From contig JAUIRK010000945.1 of assembly GCA_030549495.1 (NCBI GenBank), positions 1,757,501 to 1,821,500 of the forward strand: a stretch of 64,000 nt of DNA. Direction: 5' to 3'. Made by a program: the position numbers and the translations under genes. Positions 27,901-34,639 of this stretch are shown piece by piece (the stretch's first letter is position 1; each line of letters begins with the position of its first letter). The DNA comes from Nectonema munidae. Lineage: Eukaryota > Nematomorpha > Nectonematoida > Nectonematidae. Below the pieces are notes generated by a model that saw only the letters and a program-made list of their open reading frames with translations, had not been told where the DNA came from and ran no database searches.

Positions 27901-30900
27901 AGAACTTGGACGAGCAGCTGACCCAATAGCATTAGGTTTTTCTATACATCTCATCGTATTTGCAATGAGAGCTACAGTAAGACGATCTTTGCTTTTTTCC
28001 TCAGGTTATATCTTTTCCGCGACGAGATGGCATAGCTCTATAGAATAATCGAGTTCCATCAATATCATAAATGTTTTCTCGAGAATAGCCTAAAAATCTT
28101 CTAATAAATTTAATAACAAAATAAAACGTTGAACTGATTTTAAACAAAAAAACAATTTACCAAGGTTCACAATCCCTCGCACACGACTAATAACTCTGGA
28201 GTGCAACTTATGGTAGCGTTTAAAATTATTCAGCCATCCATTTGAGGTTTTGAAGTTCTTTATTTCAAGAGTTTATTTTATGATATTTTTGAAGACTTTT
28301 CGAATTTTTTGTATTTATGATGAAGACATTTTTTTTAGAAGTTGATCATTTTGCTATAATGAAAAACAAATTTGTACGAGATGTCCTAACCTATTCAAGA
28401 GAGCACATTGATAGAATATACAAATAAGCATATTGAGTTTTCACTTTTTTGGATGAGCGTATGTACGAAGAGACATACTGGTATGGTAAGTAAAAACTTC
28501 TTTATCTAAATAGCCACTTTGCAGCGAAACAGATGCAAACAAAAGAGGTGTGCGTTTTTTCAGTGCATCGTTCTTACGTAAACACTTGTAACAGAGTTAC
28601 ATAGTGGTATAACATCATGGAGAAGAAAGTGTTCACACTAGCAAGTGTTTATATGTTCAAAGTCGATCACACGTGTCCATTGTAGTGAGGCGTCCTCAGT
28701 ACCAAAGTTTTGTATATATAAGTTGCCATGTAAAAATAAACGTTCGCATAAAATTTGTCCACATTGGCAAGGTGTCCACAAGCGAAGGTTTCACAGTATA
28801 TATCTTCAAGCTTTGTATAATATTAAAGCTAATTAAAACTACATATTTAACTTTATATAGGCAAACGCGCTATACTTTGTATGTTACATATACTTTCTAT
28901 ATATTTTGTTGTCTTTTGTAGTATTGCCAGACCACTTATATCAATTAAAAATAACATTTGATAATATGACCGTTTTCATGTTTTTTTATTAAGCTGTTAA
29001 TAAAAATGTTGTTTGGATGACAATTTTTTTAAACTTCAAGCAAGTATAGAAAAAAATATACTTTTGCATTTTGATTCCATTCTTAAAGTGCAATAACTTT
29101 CATTATTAAAAAATTAAGTGTTTATTACATGAAATAAAAAAATATACGCATTTCTTCCGTGGTTGAGATATCTTGACCATAACGACAAATTTAAAAAATG
29201 GGAACTTTTTTTTGTTCTGCAAATTAGCTAATAACAAAAACTTTATTCATATGTACTTAGCTATGAATTTATTGGATGCAACTTTTGAACCGCTTCTTTT
29301 GAATTCCAAGAACCAACAAAAAGAAAAATGTTCAATTTGTCTAAATCACATCAAGTTCTTGATAAAATCTGTAAAACACTAATTTCGATTTCTCTTAAAA
29401 AATCGATTCAAAAAATTAGTGGATAAAATTCGATATAATACCATCAAGAAGTTTAAAATTGCGTTATAATGTCTAAAAATCATGGGGAGTTTTCTCCCAA
29501 GTCCAACGTCATGAGGTTTTGATGACCAAAGAAAGGGATGATACAAGCATTTCGACCACCTGTTGTTATACTACTTTCTAAATATTTATATACTATATAT
29601 ACTTTAAGCATCTAACTGACCATTATAATTGGGAAGACATTAATTTTTTAATTTTTGGTTATGCATTTGAATGTCATGATTTAGCCTCCCTCCCTAATTC
29701 ATATAAATAAAACACGTTTGATTTAAAAACTTAGTACTAAAGAGTTTTTGCAATTTCTATTCATCATTTTTGTAAACTAGAATTTAGCAAAACCCACCAA
29801 TTTTTCCAAGACCTAAAAAGGATCTTCATATTGTCAAATAGCGAGCCTCGTGTGGCCCTAAAGGACCCAAAGAACAAAATGTATACGATATCAAGAAAGA
29901 ATTCTCTAACATCCAATAAGGTGGCAAAAAAATTACTTAAAATAAACATCTACTTCTCTTTGAATTGCAAGAAACAGCAAAACAATGAAAAAGTGGAATT
30001 CGGTTTTTGTCAAAGACACTCTTTTGTTATGGTAATGGTAGCGTAGGGTGTTTTCATCGAAAAGGCACAATTGCATCGCTTGTATCCAACTATGAAGAAA
30101 GAAATCTTGATGCGGGATCGAACCGAAGACCTAATTCGGCATCTAACTAACCATACTCACGCCCCTTATATGAAACCCTTGTAAATTTATATATAACTTT
30201 CAAAGGGGAGTTTCATTTATACTCTTTATATAAAACATGCTTAAAATGGTAAATATATGCAATTTTTTCATAGGTAATATAATACTACTTACATTTTATC
30301 CGGTTTTAGTAAAAATAAATCAATTTCAAAATATTTTTTGCACTAATTGATTCTTTCATGAAATAAAAAAGTTTGGAAAAATGAATATTTAGACACTTTA
30401 AAATAAAAAGGATTTTAGATGAGAATTTTTCCTTTTGTCTGATTGCTACAAAATTTATGATGTTTTTTTTATATTTAAATTACAATTTTAAAATGAGTAA
30501 GGTGTGAAAATGTAGTCGATCAGTTTGTGTTAGATACAGAGTTTTGGCTTGTCTCCTAATCATGGAAAAAGCGCCAAAAAAACTTAATTTTAGATTATTT
30601 ATTTTTTTTTTACCGATTTTAGTTGTTTTTTATGATTTTTTTTTATTTATTTACGCTGTTACAAAATGTAACATAATTACAACAAGCGATATAAATGTAT
30701 TCAACGCTATACGCAGTAAATAACAATGAATTAAAAAACTTTTGTAAAAATTTATTATAAAGCATAACTAAAATTACACGAGAAAATATGCATAAATGAC
30801 CTGAGAAGTGATGAACACTAATGAGATAGTTATATCAAAAATATATTTTACAAGCCATCTGAAGTGTCTTTGGGAAAATATATGCATTGAAAACACAAGG

Positions 30901-30929
30901 AAATAAACTAAAACTAACGTATACGATGA
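915..30929 (-). CDS. SLC35C2: SLC35C2-like nucleotide-sugar transporter, nine recognised exons
   Basis: Multi-pass Golgi/ER membrane protein of the SLC35C / triose-phosphate translocator family. The vertebrate member is linked to GDP-fucose supply and Notch fucosylation (family knowledge). Minus-strand exons in transcription order are 30929-30852, 11126-10973, 9846-9795, 7686-7614, 7558-7390, 6325-6242, 3263-3109, 1402-1273 and probably 979-915. Diagnostic pieces in order: VYFLVFS, PLSIIICHLLIK, GLDIGLSNWS, YTMTKSS, LFFFTFKSTQFN, MRWSFAQ, NPIDMIFFVQPWM, TSSIALSIASIFK, EVLTLYLALSINGD. Junction phases (0,1,2,0,1,1,0,1) agree throughout. The spliced product is about 320 residues, slightly short for the family. 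The start codon is not found: the first exon is open upstream but has no in-frame ATG before the first membrane segment, so a further 5' exon or a frameshift is likely. Intron 1 is ~19.7 kb and full of transposons. Confidence 0.85.
1273..1402 (-). CDS. SLC35C2: SLC35C2 exon with last membrane segments
   Basis: Starts in phase 0 after ..TTATTTAAG and encodes EVLTLYLALSINGD, then NVFGLVICFFGIFIH. This matches the family's EVxTLLLAxxLxGD / LGFxLCLxGIxLH block. The donor is a consensus GTAAGT. The 130-bp length leaves phase 1. Confidence 0.85.
1828..2103. repeat. Fold-back element (MITE) with ~63-bp inverted arms
   Basis: The first ~63 bp (from ATCTAATCTGAACTAATCG) reappear as a near-perfect reverse complement at 2041-2103, around a ~150-bp AT-rich core. 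No coding sequence. Superfamily not assigned because I cannot define a target duplication with confidence. Confidence 0.8.
2902..3054 (-). repeat. tRNA-derived SINE (family A), near full length
   Basis: Same family as 354-476. Read on the minus strand it has a GGGGCGTGAGTATGG head, a split B-box and a tail with CGATGAAAACACCCTACGG. It ends only ~55 bp from the SLC35C2 exon at 3109-3263, inside the intron. Confidence 0.8.
3109..3263 (-). CDS. SLC35C2: SLC35C2 exon
   Basis: Two leading bases complete the codon split at the 6242 donor. The exon then encodes MLFYTPLAELPP, LFGGCIAFMMEAMEYLL and KKTSSIALSIASIFK. The last part is the family's most recognisable block (SxTSSLTLSIAGIFK). It ends in phase 0 at AAG|GTATCT. 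A second open frame on the same strand (up to 3340) overlaps it and is a shadow. Confidence 0.88.
4090..5130 (+). mobile_element. Helitron helicase fragment, degraded
   Basis: Conceptual frames give pieces of the Pif1-like helicase of a Helitron (rolling-circle DNA transposon): SSGISALLLKRGKTAHS (near motif I), FGGKIFLLGG, VLPVFKRGKDADVVNVCL, LRKNMRL, then LPHREPQW, VTSGIFEGKRILI and AITFNKSQGQSFDRVGIYL (motif VI region). The longest open piece is 4275-4613, with frame changes before and after it. The Rep/HUH part and both ends are missing. It lies in a SLC35C2 intron in the opposite orientation. Confidence 0.75.
5332..5462. repeat. Minisatellite, ~43-bp unit, three copies
   Basis: Units start AGGTGGAAG and carry GAGATTAG(G)TT...CTGTTCTGA. 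The first unit is ~47 bp and the next are ~43 bp. It lies ~200 bp downstream of the Helitron fragment. Confidence 0.75.
5632..5775. repeat. Minisatellite, 34-37-bp unit, four copies
   Basis: Four head-to-tail copies of GTACCAATGATCTTTCACAG plus a short tail (CTAGAATCACG). They start near 5632, 5666, 5703 and 5739. Copies differ at a few bases and by 3 bp in length. Confidence 0.85.
5776..6241. other. Intron sequence, nothing recognised
   Basis: AT-rich intronic sequence between the minisatellites and the SLC35C2 exon at 6242. I see no open frame with family resemblance and no clear repeat. Confidence 0.5.
6242..6325 (-). CDS. SLC35C2: SLC35C2 short exon (NPID block)
   Basis: 84-bp exon, phase 1 to phase 1. 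It encodes GINNPIDMIFFVQPWMLL and ...VQLLFE, matching the family's LxNPIDxxxxxQPxM block. The acceptor is TTTATAAG and the donor GAAG|GTTTTT. The phase exactly bridges the exons at 7390 and 3263. Confidence 0.88.
6326..7389. other. SLC35C2 intron, no other feature
   Basis: About 1.06 kb of AT-rich sequence between two SLC35C2 exons. The open frames here do not resemble any family I know. Confidence 0.5.
7390..7558 (-). CDS. SLC35C2: SLC35C2 exon (TFKSTQFN block)
   Basis: 169-bp exon, phase 0 to 1. It encodes VSFICLGLFFFTFKSTQFN, then GFILVLLSSMLCGMRWSFAQ. This fits the family pattern GLxMFTYKSTxFN ... GFxLVLxASxxxGxRWxxxQ closely. Acceptor GAATTTAG, donor TCAG|GTATAT. Confidence 0.9.
7614..7686 (-). 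CDS. SLC35C2: SLC35C2 exon (YTMTKSS block)
   Basis: 73-bp exon. One leading base completes a Leu codon, then YTMTKSSCIVFIFIFSILLG and LEKL follow. It aligns with the family's SLYTMTKSSxxxFILxFSLxxxLE block. Acceptor TTTTTTTCAG, donor CTA|GTACAT. The intron to the next exon is only 55 bp. Confidence 0.87.
7735..9003 (-). mobile_element. hAT-like DNA transposon remnant
   Basis: The right end reads, on the minus strand, CAGGGTTACCACTTTTTCTT, a typical transposon terminus. Inside, an open frame at 8648-8283 carries LTLSHGNVQLERRFS and LLVENLLETLLISQRRV, a C-terminal block like the dimerisation region (ERxFS) of hAT transposases. Upstream pieces (KMILRSPLVAQGRMAIVLEA) lie in other frames. The N-terminal part is missing and the left end is only loosely defined by T/C-rich sequence with CCTGAC motifs. 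It sits in a SLC35C2 intron. Superfamily assignment is an inference. Confidence 0.55.
9378..9447 (-). repeat. tRNA-like SINE fragment (family B)
   Basis: On the minus strand: GCAGATGG...AGTGGGAGCG (A-box region), then GGTCTGGCTTCGATTCGCC (B-box region). A related copy lies at 38112-38192. It has extra bases and mismatches, so it is not a functional tRNA gene. Confidence 0.55.
9607..9676 (-). repeat. SINE family A, truncated copy
   Basis: On the minus strand it shows only the tRNA-related head: CGGCATGAGTAAGCTTGG, then GGTCTCGGGTTCGATACAGC. The body seen in the other copies is missing. Confidence 0.6.
9795..9846 (-). CDS. SLC35C2: SLC35C2 short exon (GLSNWS block)
   Basis: 52-bp exon, phase 1 to 2. 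It encodes GLDIGLSNWSYKYITIS, matching the family's ALDVGLSNWSFxYVTVSL block. Acceptor TGTCTGCAG, donor TCTCT|GTATAA. Phases agree with the exons on either side. Confidence 0.85.
9847..10972. other. SLC35C2 intron, no other feature
   Basis: AT-rich sequence with no convincing gene or repeat. Confidence 0.5.
10973..11126 (-). CDS. SLC35C2: SLC35C2 exon
   Basis: 154-bp exon starting in phase 0 after TTTTACTTAG. It encodes KFSYPLSIIICHLLIKLFLA, then NWSIYWKSLTPSG. The pattern (xxFPLxxxxxHLxxKFLL ... W..xLxKxxPTG) follows the family N-terminal half. Donor TCAG|GTATCT. Confidence 0.85.
11285..11640 (+). repeat. Unclassified dispersed repeat, copy 1
   Basis: Shares an ordered series of words with 41865-42250 on the same strand: CTTCGTGAC, ATCTTTTGA, CTGTCAATCAAAA and AATGTCAATCAAAATTTTGA, at similar spacing over ~350 bp. 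Non-coding. I recognise no transposon termini. Confidence 0.6.
11641..14690. other. Large SLC35C2 intron, no gene recognised
   Basis: Three kilobases of AT-rich intronic DNA. Several short open frames are present but none has family resemblance. There is a (TA)n stretch near 13428-13441. Confidence 0.5.
14713..14860 (+). repeat. Two partial ~110-bp 5' monomers of the LINE
   Basis: TAAAAGAAGTAATCAA(G/A)CTC followed by AATCTCTCCTCC occurs at 14713 and again at 14823. It lies just upstream of the LINE's ORF1, where some LINE families carry tandem promoter monomers. Confidence 0.55.
15021..15993 (+). pseudogene. LINE ORF1 (nucleic-acid-binding protein), broken
   Basis: Starts at ATG 15021 (MDSDILIKDIITLRDS). 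The first frame stops near 15154. The next open piece is 15166-15456, and further pieces follow in other frames. The last part carries cysteine knuckles in the order CNNCIDYGHW, CCSLCSSKEHTFDKC and CLKCKGIGC, typical of the RNA-binding C-terminus of LINE ORF1. There are at least one stop and three frame changes. The last codons (to 15993) overlap the start of ORF2 by 11 bases. Confidence 0.7.
15983..18990 (+). pseudogene. LINE ORF2: endonuclease and reverse transcriptase, broken
   Basis: APE-type endonuclease: LNVQS, GLQETWIHD, LGDFNVNLL and SDHFPIF. Reverse transcriptase: ICPIYKKGN, NYRPVSIVPIISKVFEKIL, QFGFR, FFDLKNAFDSI, GVPQGSVLGPLFF and YADDITLL (catalytic YADD). A single-base frameshift lies in the A run near 16565-16570, splitting the frame that ends at 16579 from the one at 16600-18171. 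A stop follows at 18169-18171, and after a broken ~260-bp stretch the C-terminal frame resumes at 18433-18990. The protein-level signal is otherwise well kept, suggesting a fairly young copy. Confidence 0.85.
19437..20579. other. Intronic stretch, one dispersed repeat
   Basis: AT-rich DNA downstream of the LINE tail. Only the dispersed repeat at about 20090-20160 is recognised. Confidence 0.5.
20090..20160 (+). repeat. Dispersed repeat, copy 1
   Basis: Shares GCCTGTAAACCA(G/T)CATAGGT and G(G/A)(C/A)GCATCAAAC(T)AACCT(T)AC with 25402-25475, in the same orientation. The flanks differ. It may be the conserved part of a SINE or LINE 3' end; unclassified. Confidence 0.6.
20580..21570 (-). mobile_element. 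Degraded LINE reverse transcriptase, minus strand
   Basis: Read on the minus strand: EYFPGLLNAE (thumb-like start of the RT region), then SIDLEKAYYRIPMLEVW, CLRKKLGPEKYV and RLQQGSVFSLSSL (a degraded GxxQGSxLSPxLF motif). A tail with GKAQNEMNRL follows. Only 21310-21053 is an open frame of any length; the rest has many stops and frame changes. The FIDLEKAYDRIPR/QGSxLSPFLF style resembles the LINE at 40122, not the one at 14700. Confidence 0.65.
21740..23544 (-). mobile_element. hAT transposon with BED finger, most of the transposase, degraded
   Basis: In order on the minus strand: a BED-type zinc finger after MPKRKCNF (VVCNYCQSAF ... HLETKKHKS, two Cys and two His), then NFISASIDASNRNEIKI (RNase H-like core). 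Next come VGYAAHIVHNCIQHAIDN-type sequence and LPIAVEGLVLKIYKSF, and finally the C-terminal dimerisation block with PGTSAPVDRIFPIMNNIW (canonical PxTSAPVERxFS). Open pieces are 23544-23176, 23127-22852 and 22751-22365, with several frame breaks between and after them. The family usually encodes 550-650 residues, which fits the 1.8 kb. Terminal repeats were not identified. Confidence 0.75.
23885..25373. repeat. ~60-bp inverted repeats flanking a 1.5-kb segment
   Basis: AATAAATAATTTATTGAGCA (from 23885) and the ~40 bp after it recur as a reverse complement ending at 25373, with a few mismatches and small gaps. The arms may be the termini of a non-autonomous DNA element or of the hAT fragment at 24390-25062. 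No clear target duplication was found. Inside, at 24109, CAGGGCCCGCGCG looks like another hAT-type terminus, followed by C-rich runs (24143-24210). Confidence 0.6.
24390..25062 (+). mobile_element. hAT transposase 3' fragment, plus strand
   Basis: The clearest part is 24855-25062: LTIGISTASCERSFSTPKRV, then SMLSERKENLIILS. This is the hAT dimerisation block (CERSFSxLKRIKTxLRxxMxxxRL). Weaker upstream pieces (FLMYEKIKPLCTLLEIKTDE) run in broken frames. The family style is ZMYM/TTF-finger hAT, different from the BED-finger copy to its left. Confidence 0.65.
25402..25475 (+). repeat. Dispersed repeat, copy 2
   Basis: Second copy of the repeat at 20090-20160, with GCCTGTAAACCATCATAGGT and GGCGCATCAAACTAACC. 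It lies just outside the right inverted arm of the 23885-25373 segment. Confidence 0.6.
25536..26557 (+). mobile_element. Internally deleted hAT element with intact ends
   Basis: The right end, read inward, is CAGGGTTGGGGTCAATTAC and the left end is CAGAGGGTTGGGTTCAATTA. Both are flanked by the same 8-bp target duplication GTTATTGG (25528-25535 and 26558-26565), diagnostic for hAT. Subterminal regions are rich in AATTGTAATT words. The only coding remnant is the C-terminus at about 26150-26340: DPLIFWQQNKSIYPELKTLA, then a frameshift, VERVFSIAGKIIRPDRCRLS and EELMFLRSN. About 1 kb long, so it cannot encode a whole transposase. Confidence 0.88.
26566..27329. other. Intronic stretch, no gene recognised
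   Basis: AT-rich. A short minus-strand frame near 26900-26790 (ASLSTPKEFDFEDLNESAEF) could be the acidic C-terminus of the pogo transposase to its right, but that is a guess. Confidence 0.4.
27330..28340 (-). mobile_element. pogo/Tigger transposase remnant, minus strand
   Basis: On the minus strand the order fits a Tigger-type DDE transposase: SNGWLNNFKRYHKLHSRV (CENP-B HTH tail), ENIYDIDGTRLFYRAMPSRR (first Asp region, usually NxDETGLF), then the open frame 27954-27646. That frame carries KAWMTGKIFVLIL, SLNKKFSYENR and NLIFADNSQPS (second Asp region), LSRSFFPPNKTSV. INDFKENYRKRLRSIL follows. In the first block Glu-Thr is replaced by Gly-Thr and several frame changes are present, so it is dead. 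Confidence 0.75.
28341..30026. other. Intronic stretch, no gene recognised
   Basis: AT-rich DNA. Several plus-strand open frames of 60-80 codons (28645-29382) have no recognisable family resemblance or splice support. Confidence 0.45.
30027..30171 (-). repeat. tRNA-derived SINE (family A)
   Basis: Same layout as the copy at 2902-3054, with a small deletion between the B-box and the A-box region. On the minus strand it starts GGGGCGTGAGTATGG and ends in the CACCCTACG(C)TACCATTACC tail. Confidence 0.75.
30852..30929 (-). CDS. SLC35C2: SLC35C2 first recognised coding exon
   Basis: Encodes YTLVLVYFLVFSMHIFSQRH, then FRWL, and ends at CTT|GTAAAA in phase 0, exactly as the exon at 11126 requires. 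It corresponds to the first membrane segment and its flank (VYFCxSISLTFYQR in insect homologues, from memory). A phase-0 acceptor TTTGACACAG precedes Ser-Ser. The frame stays open ~90 bp further upstream but contains no ATG. The ATG visible upstream (about 30967) is in another frame. Confidence 0.65.
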
Positions 30930-31046
30930 CTGTGTCAAATAAAATTCTAACACTCGCAAGACACATAAATAGATAATTGTTAAAAAAAGTTCGCCTACGA
31001 ATTAATTTTTAGAACAGACTAGTATTATCCTTTGTGGCAAGGATAA

Positions 31047-31475
31047 CTAATAAATATCCGATTGAAAATAACATGAATCAGCTATCAATCTCATATAATC
31101 AGGAAAGCAGAAGGACTTTTGGGATTCCGGAGTGGACAGAATAGAAGCGTTATTTAACGTTTCCCTAAAAATAGAATAGTACAAAAAAAGATATAATCAA
31201 GATCAAATAGACAATATACTTATTCTCGGAATCATCAAACTCAACATCATCATCAATACGCAGTGTTTCAGATTCCATACTTCGACAAGCCTAAAAAGTA
31301 TACCGCATATTACTTAAACAAGATAGGAAGTTAACAACTACACCCTTACTTCGCTATTGTGCATATCGTTATCGTTGCTGTTGTAACACACTGCATTTCG
31401 ACTTTGGTCTTCAGCGCTAATACCATTTGGGTGCTGGCAAATTTTTTTATGATAAAGATTTTGATGGCAGGAATC
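31047..31475 (-). CDS. Unidentified host gene, last three exons
   Basis: Exons 31475-31350 (42 codons, phase 0 to 0), 31290-31220 (71 bp, phase 0 to 2) and 31164-31047 (118 bp, to TAG). Acceptors are TTTCTTCAAAG, CTTTTTAG and CTATTTTTAG; donors are GAA|GTAAGG and AA|GTATAT. The product reads DSCHQNLYHKKICQHPNG ..., NSNDNDMHNSEACRSMESET, LRIDDDVEFDDSENKETLNN, ASILSTPESQKSF, ...SDIY. It is hydrophilic, acidic and Ser-rich with no membrane segment, like a cytoplasmic tail or regulatory region. The first exon has five Cys/His residues in CHxxLYHKKxCxH, possibly a metal site. I do not recognise the family. Upstream exons were not found. It ends ~118 bp from the first SLC35C2 exon on the same strand. 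Confidence 0.6.
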
Positions 31476-31736
31476 CTTTGAAGAAATAACAGGTGGCGAT
31501 TAGAATGAGAGCAATAAATTTATAATACAAATTGGTGTTATACAAAACTCAATTATATTTGATTGACAGAAGCGACCCACCTACCAACCATCGATACTAA
31601 TGGAGCAGAACCAATAAGAATCCTAGTACAAAATACAACTTATTAAACGGCTTTATTCTAGAAAGAGGACAAATTAGCAGTAATAATAGCAAGTAGAGAC
31701 TTATAAAATAGTTTCTTTTTTAATTTATTAAAAATT

Positions 31737-32724
31737 ACCAGTTGCATATTTTATCTTTTAAAAATTCGGCGCAAAAGTTTTAGGCCATTTGTTGACTTTT
31801 TAGGTAAGAACATTTTTTCAAATTTTAATATAAATTTTTATCATTGTTTTTTACTAAAATTGATATTTTTAAATCATCTGTTATCTTTAACGAACTTTTC
31901 TTGAAGTCTTTTTTTGAATGACATGCCTAAAGTATCTCTAGAATTGAGAATGAAAGGTGTACTTCTTTCAATAAAGAAAAGTAAAAGAGCTATTCCAGAA
32001 TTATTTAATATATCTAGAAGTAATATTTATCAAAATATAAAAGTACAGGAACTGTAGCCAACAAACCCAAAAAGGGTCGTCCTCAAAAATTACTGTTAAG
32101 AGACCCGAACATTAGCGAGAATGTAAAAGATTAATCCTAATTTTTCTGAAAGGCAATTGATAGAAGAAAATAATTTATCAAAATATATTTCAATTGATAC
32201 AGTAAAACGAATCCTCAGAATAAAATAATTTAAATGAGCAGCTCTGAATAAAGTTCAATTAAAAAAAAATTTGAGTGGGCAAAAGGAAATTTTTTACATA
32301 ATGTAATTTTTAGTACTGAAACGAAGATTGAGCTTCATTCTAATTCACGGCAGTAAGTTAGAAGCCCTAAAGGAATGTAAAAACGTACAAACACAAAAGA
32401 AAAAGTTTGATAAAAAACTGACCATCTCAAAGCCGTGAACTTAATATAATTGAACAAATATGGACTGAGCTAAAAAGATAAGTTCATCTAAGGAACGCGA
32501 AAAACCTTGAAGAATTATGGGAATTGATCCAAATGAATATATAAAGAATCTATATAGCTCTCTTCCAAGAATTCAATTATTAGGTCTAAAGGAAATCACA
32601 CAAAGTATAAAAATAAATGTTGTATTTTTGAACAGAATTTTTAATAGATAAAATATACAAATAATAATTTTGAACAAATAAAAAAATATTAGCTATTGCG
32701 AAAAACATTTGCACTCTACTGTAT
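31737..32724 (+). mobile_element. Tc1/mariner-type element, internally deleted
   Basis: Starts with a short frame at 31921 (MPKVSLELRMKGVLLSIKKS, then AIPELFNISRSNIYQNIK), the helix-turn-helix part of a Tc1-like transposase. The middle with the first two catalytic acids is largely missing. Near 32430 the text resumes as LNxIEQIWTELKR (canonical DLNPIENLWxELKRxV) and RNAKNLEELWELI. The right end reads inward TACAGTAGAGTGCAAATG, a Tc1-style terminus with TA, and the left end (TACCAGTTGCATATTTT) is a diverged counterpart. Confidence 0.75.
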
Positions 32725-34639
32725 GTAAATAATGTACATTTATCTTTTGTGCCTAAACCCTCAGGGGTTTATAGTTTATACAAAATATTAAACTTGGTAA
32801 ACAATATAATAAAGAAAAATTAATTATACTATGACCATAAAAAGTGGCAGAGCTTAGGATTCTCCAAAAAGGGTTTGCCTCTAAAGAAGTTTAGGAAATC
32901 GAACTTTCAGTTAAAAGGGCAAAATATTATTCTTGTTGTTTATAGTTTAAATAAGAGAGTGCACACCGATGCAATCTTCACAGACCTACAATCTTATAGT
33001 TAGAATTTTTGCAAACCCCTAAACCAAAAAATAAACTTCATTATTTCAATAAAAGTAAAAACTTTGTTTTAGATATACAGAGAATGTCATATTTAAAATT
33101 AAAGTATGCCGAGCAAAGATAAAATGGAACAAATTATAAAAATATTCTAGAATTTTATGTATACAATTGAATTACTTTAACAGATCATTGGTTGAAACCC
33201 GTGGATTAAAATATTTTGGCTGTGAAATTCAATGAATTTTATTAAAAGTTTGAAATCAATCAATTTATATTATCTGCATAATAATTATAAGTAATTCTAT
33301 TCAAAATAAGAGTTTAAATTACTTGCAACTTTACGCAAATTTTATAATAGTTTTACAGGAAGAAACTGATCGTCTATGATTAGACGATAGTGAATAAAAA
33401 GTGATTAAAATATATACTCAATACTTTAAAACAAAGACCAAAAATTATTTTGCTTTATAGCATTTTTACTTTACTTAATTTATATTTAAAATTAATAACT
33501 ACCTTAATTATAGCATTAAATTAATAGAAAGTTTAAAAATACCAAATACTAAAGGAGAAAAATAATTACATCTGATAGAAATGATACTTGATCTTGACAA
33601 AAATGATCAAAATCACTTTTTCTTTTCATATTCACAACAGAACAATTACTAAAGGAACATGGATAATTCATTTGAGCGTCCATGCTTCTAGAAATAAAGC
33701 TATTATTTAAAATTATATATAAAAATTATAAAAAAAAATGCTCGATTTACATTTTAATAAAAGACAAAAAGAGGAGGGAAATTTTTAATATTAAAATTAA
33801 AAACTTTTCACAAATAAATATAAAATTAAAATATAGTTCATATTTTTTAATTTTATAAAAAATAACTAATGGTTAAACTTGCATTCAAATATATTCACCT
33901 CTATCTTTTCTATATTTTATCATTTAGCCTAAATGTCCACTCAGCTTAACAGTTGAAGGTCAGGGGTTCGATCCCCAAGGCTCCCAACTCTAAAAACAAA
34001 TTCACAAAAACTGTGATTAATCTTCTTAAGCATAATGCGAGCATATAGCCTTACAGCTGAAAGTGCTTTGATATCTCCAACCAACCTATAACCAGTTGGT
34101 AAAAATAACATCTTTATCAGCACCTTCAAATGTTTTCATTGACAAGGGTGAATTAGACAGCTTGTATTTTCATCTCAGCGGCTTAAGGCCTTTTGAATAT
34201 CCTCGCGTTTTAAGATTTATTATATTTAGTTTGTTTTGTTGAATTAATGAACAGCTTTAACTAATAATTTGTTTTTCTGTAATTTAGTATCGTTTATTTT
34301 GCCAAATAAATTTCTTTTTCTTAAACTATACGCAAAGAAAGCTTGATCCTGGATTCAATCAAAAAAATAGTGTTGTCGAAACCAAGTACCTAAGCAAGCT
34401 TACTCAAGTCTCCAATAATCGGGATTAAAGATAAATAAACCACCAAAACAAATATAGTTTATTAAAATTTATTACGACAAAATCTTAGAATAATTTTATT
34501 AATATTAGTCAATTTAAGTAGTATACTCGAAAATAGAGTAAAACCTTGCATTCTTATAAATAAAATTATCCTTAAATAATTCTGAATCAAAAACATTATA
34601 GTAATTAATGGTTTCAAATTTATTATTAATAGAAGGGAA
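32725..34639. other. Intergenic stretch with tRNA-like fragments
   Basis: AT-rich DNA. Two tRNA-like fragments are visible (33920-33990 plus strand, and a very degraded reversed SINE near 34345-34420). No gene recognised. Confidence 0.45.
33920..33990 (+). repeat. tRNA-like SINE head
   Basis: Contains a good B-box in GGGGTTCGATCCCC, preceded by a poor A-box. Its reverse translation gives the GDRTPDLQLL peptide often mis-annotated in animal genomes, a sign of a tRNA-derived repeat. Not a foldable tRNA as far as I can see. Confidence 0.45.

Noticed and set aside
33941-34129. Minus-strand frame ending GDRTPDLQLL
   Set aside because: This peptide is the usual false translation of a tRNA-like B-box repeat.
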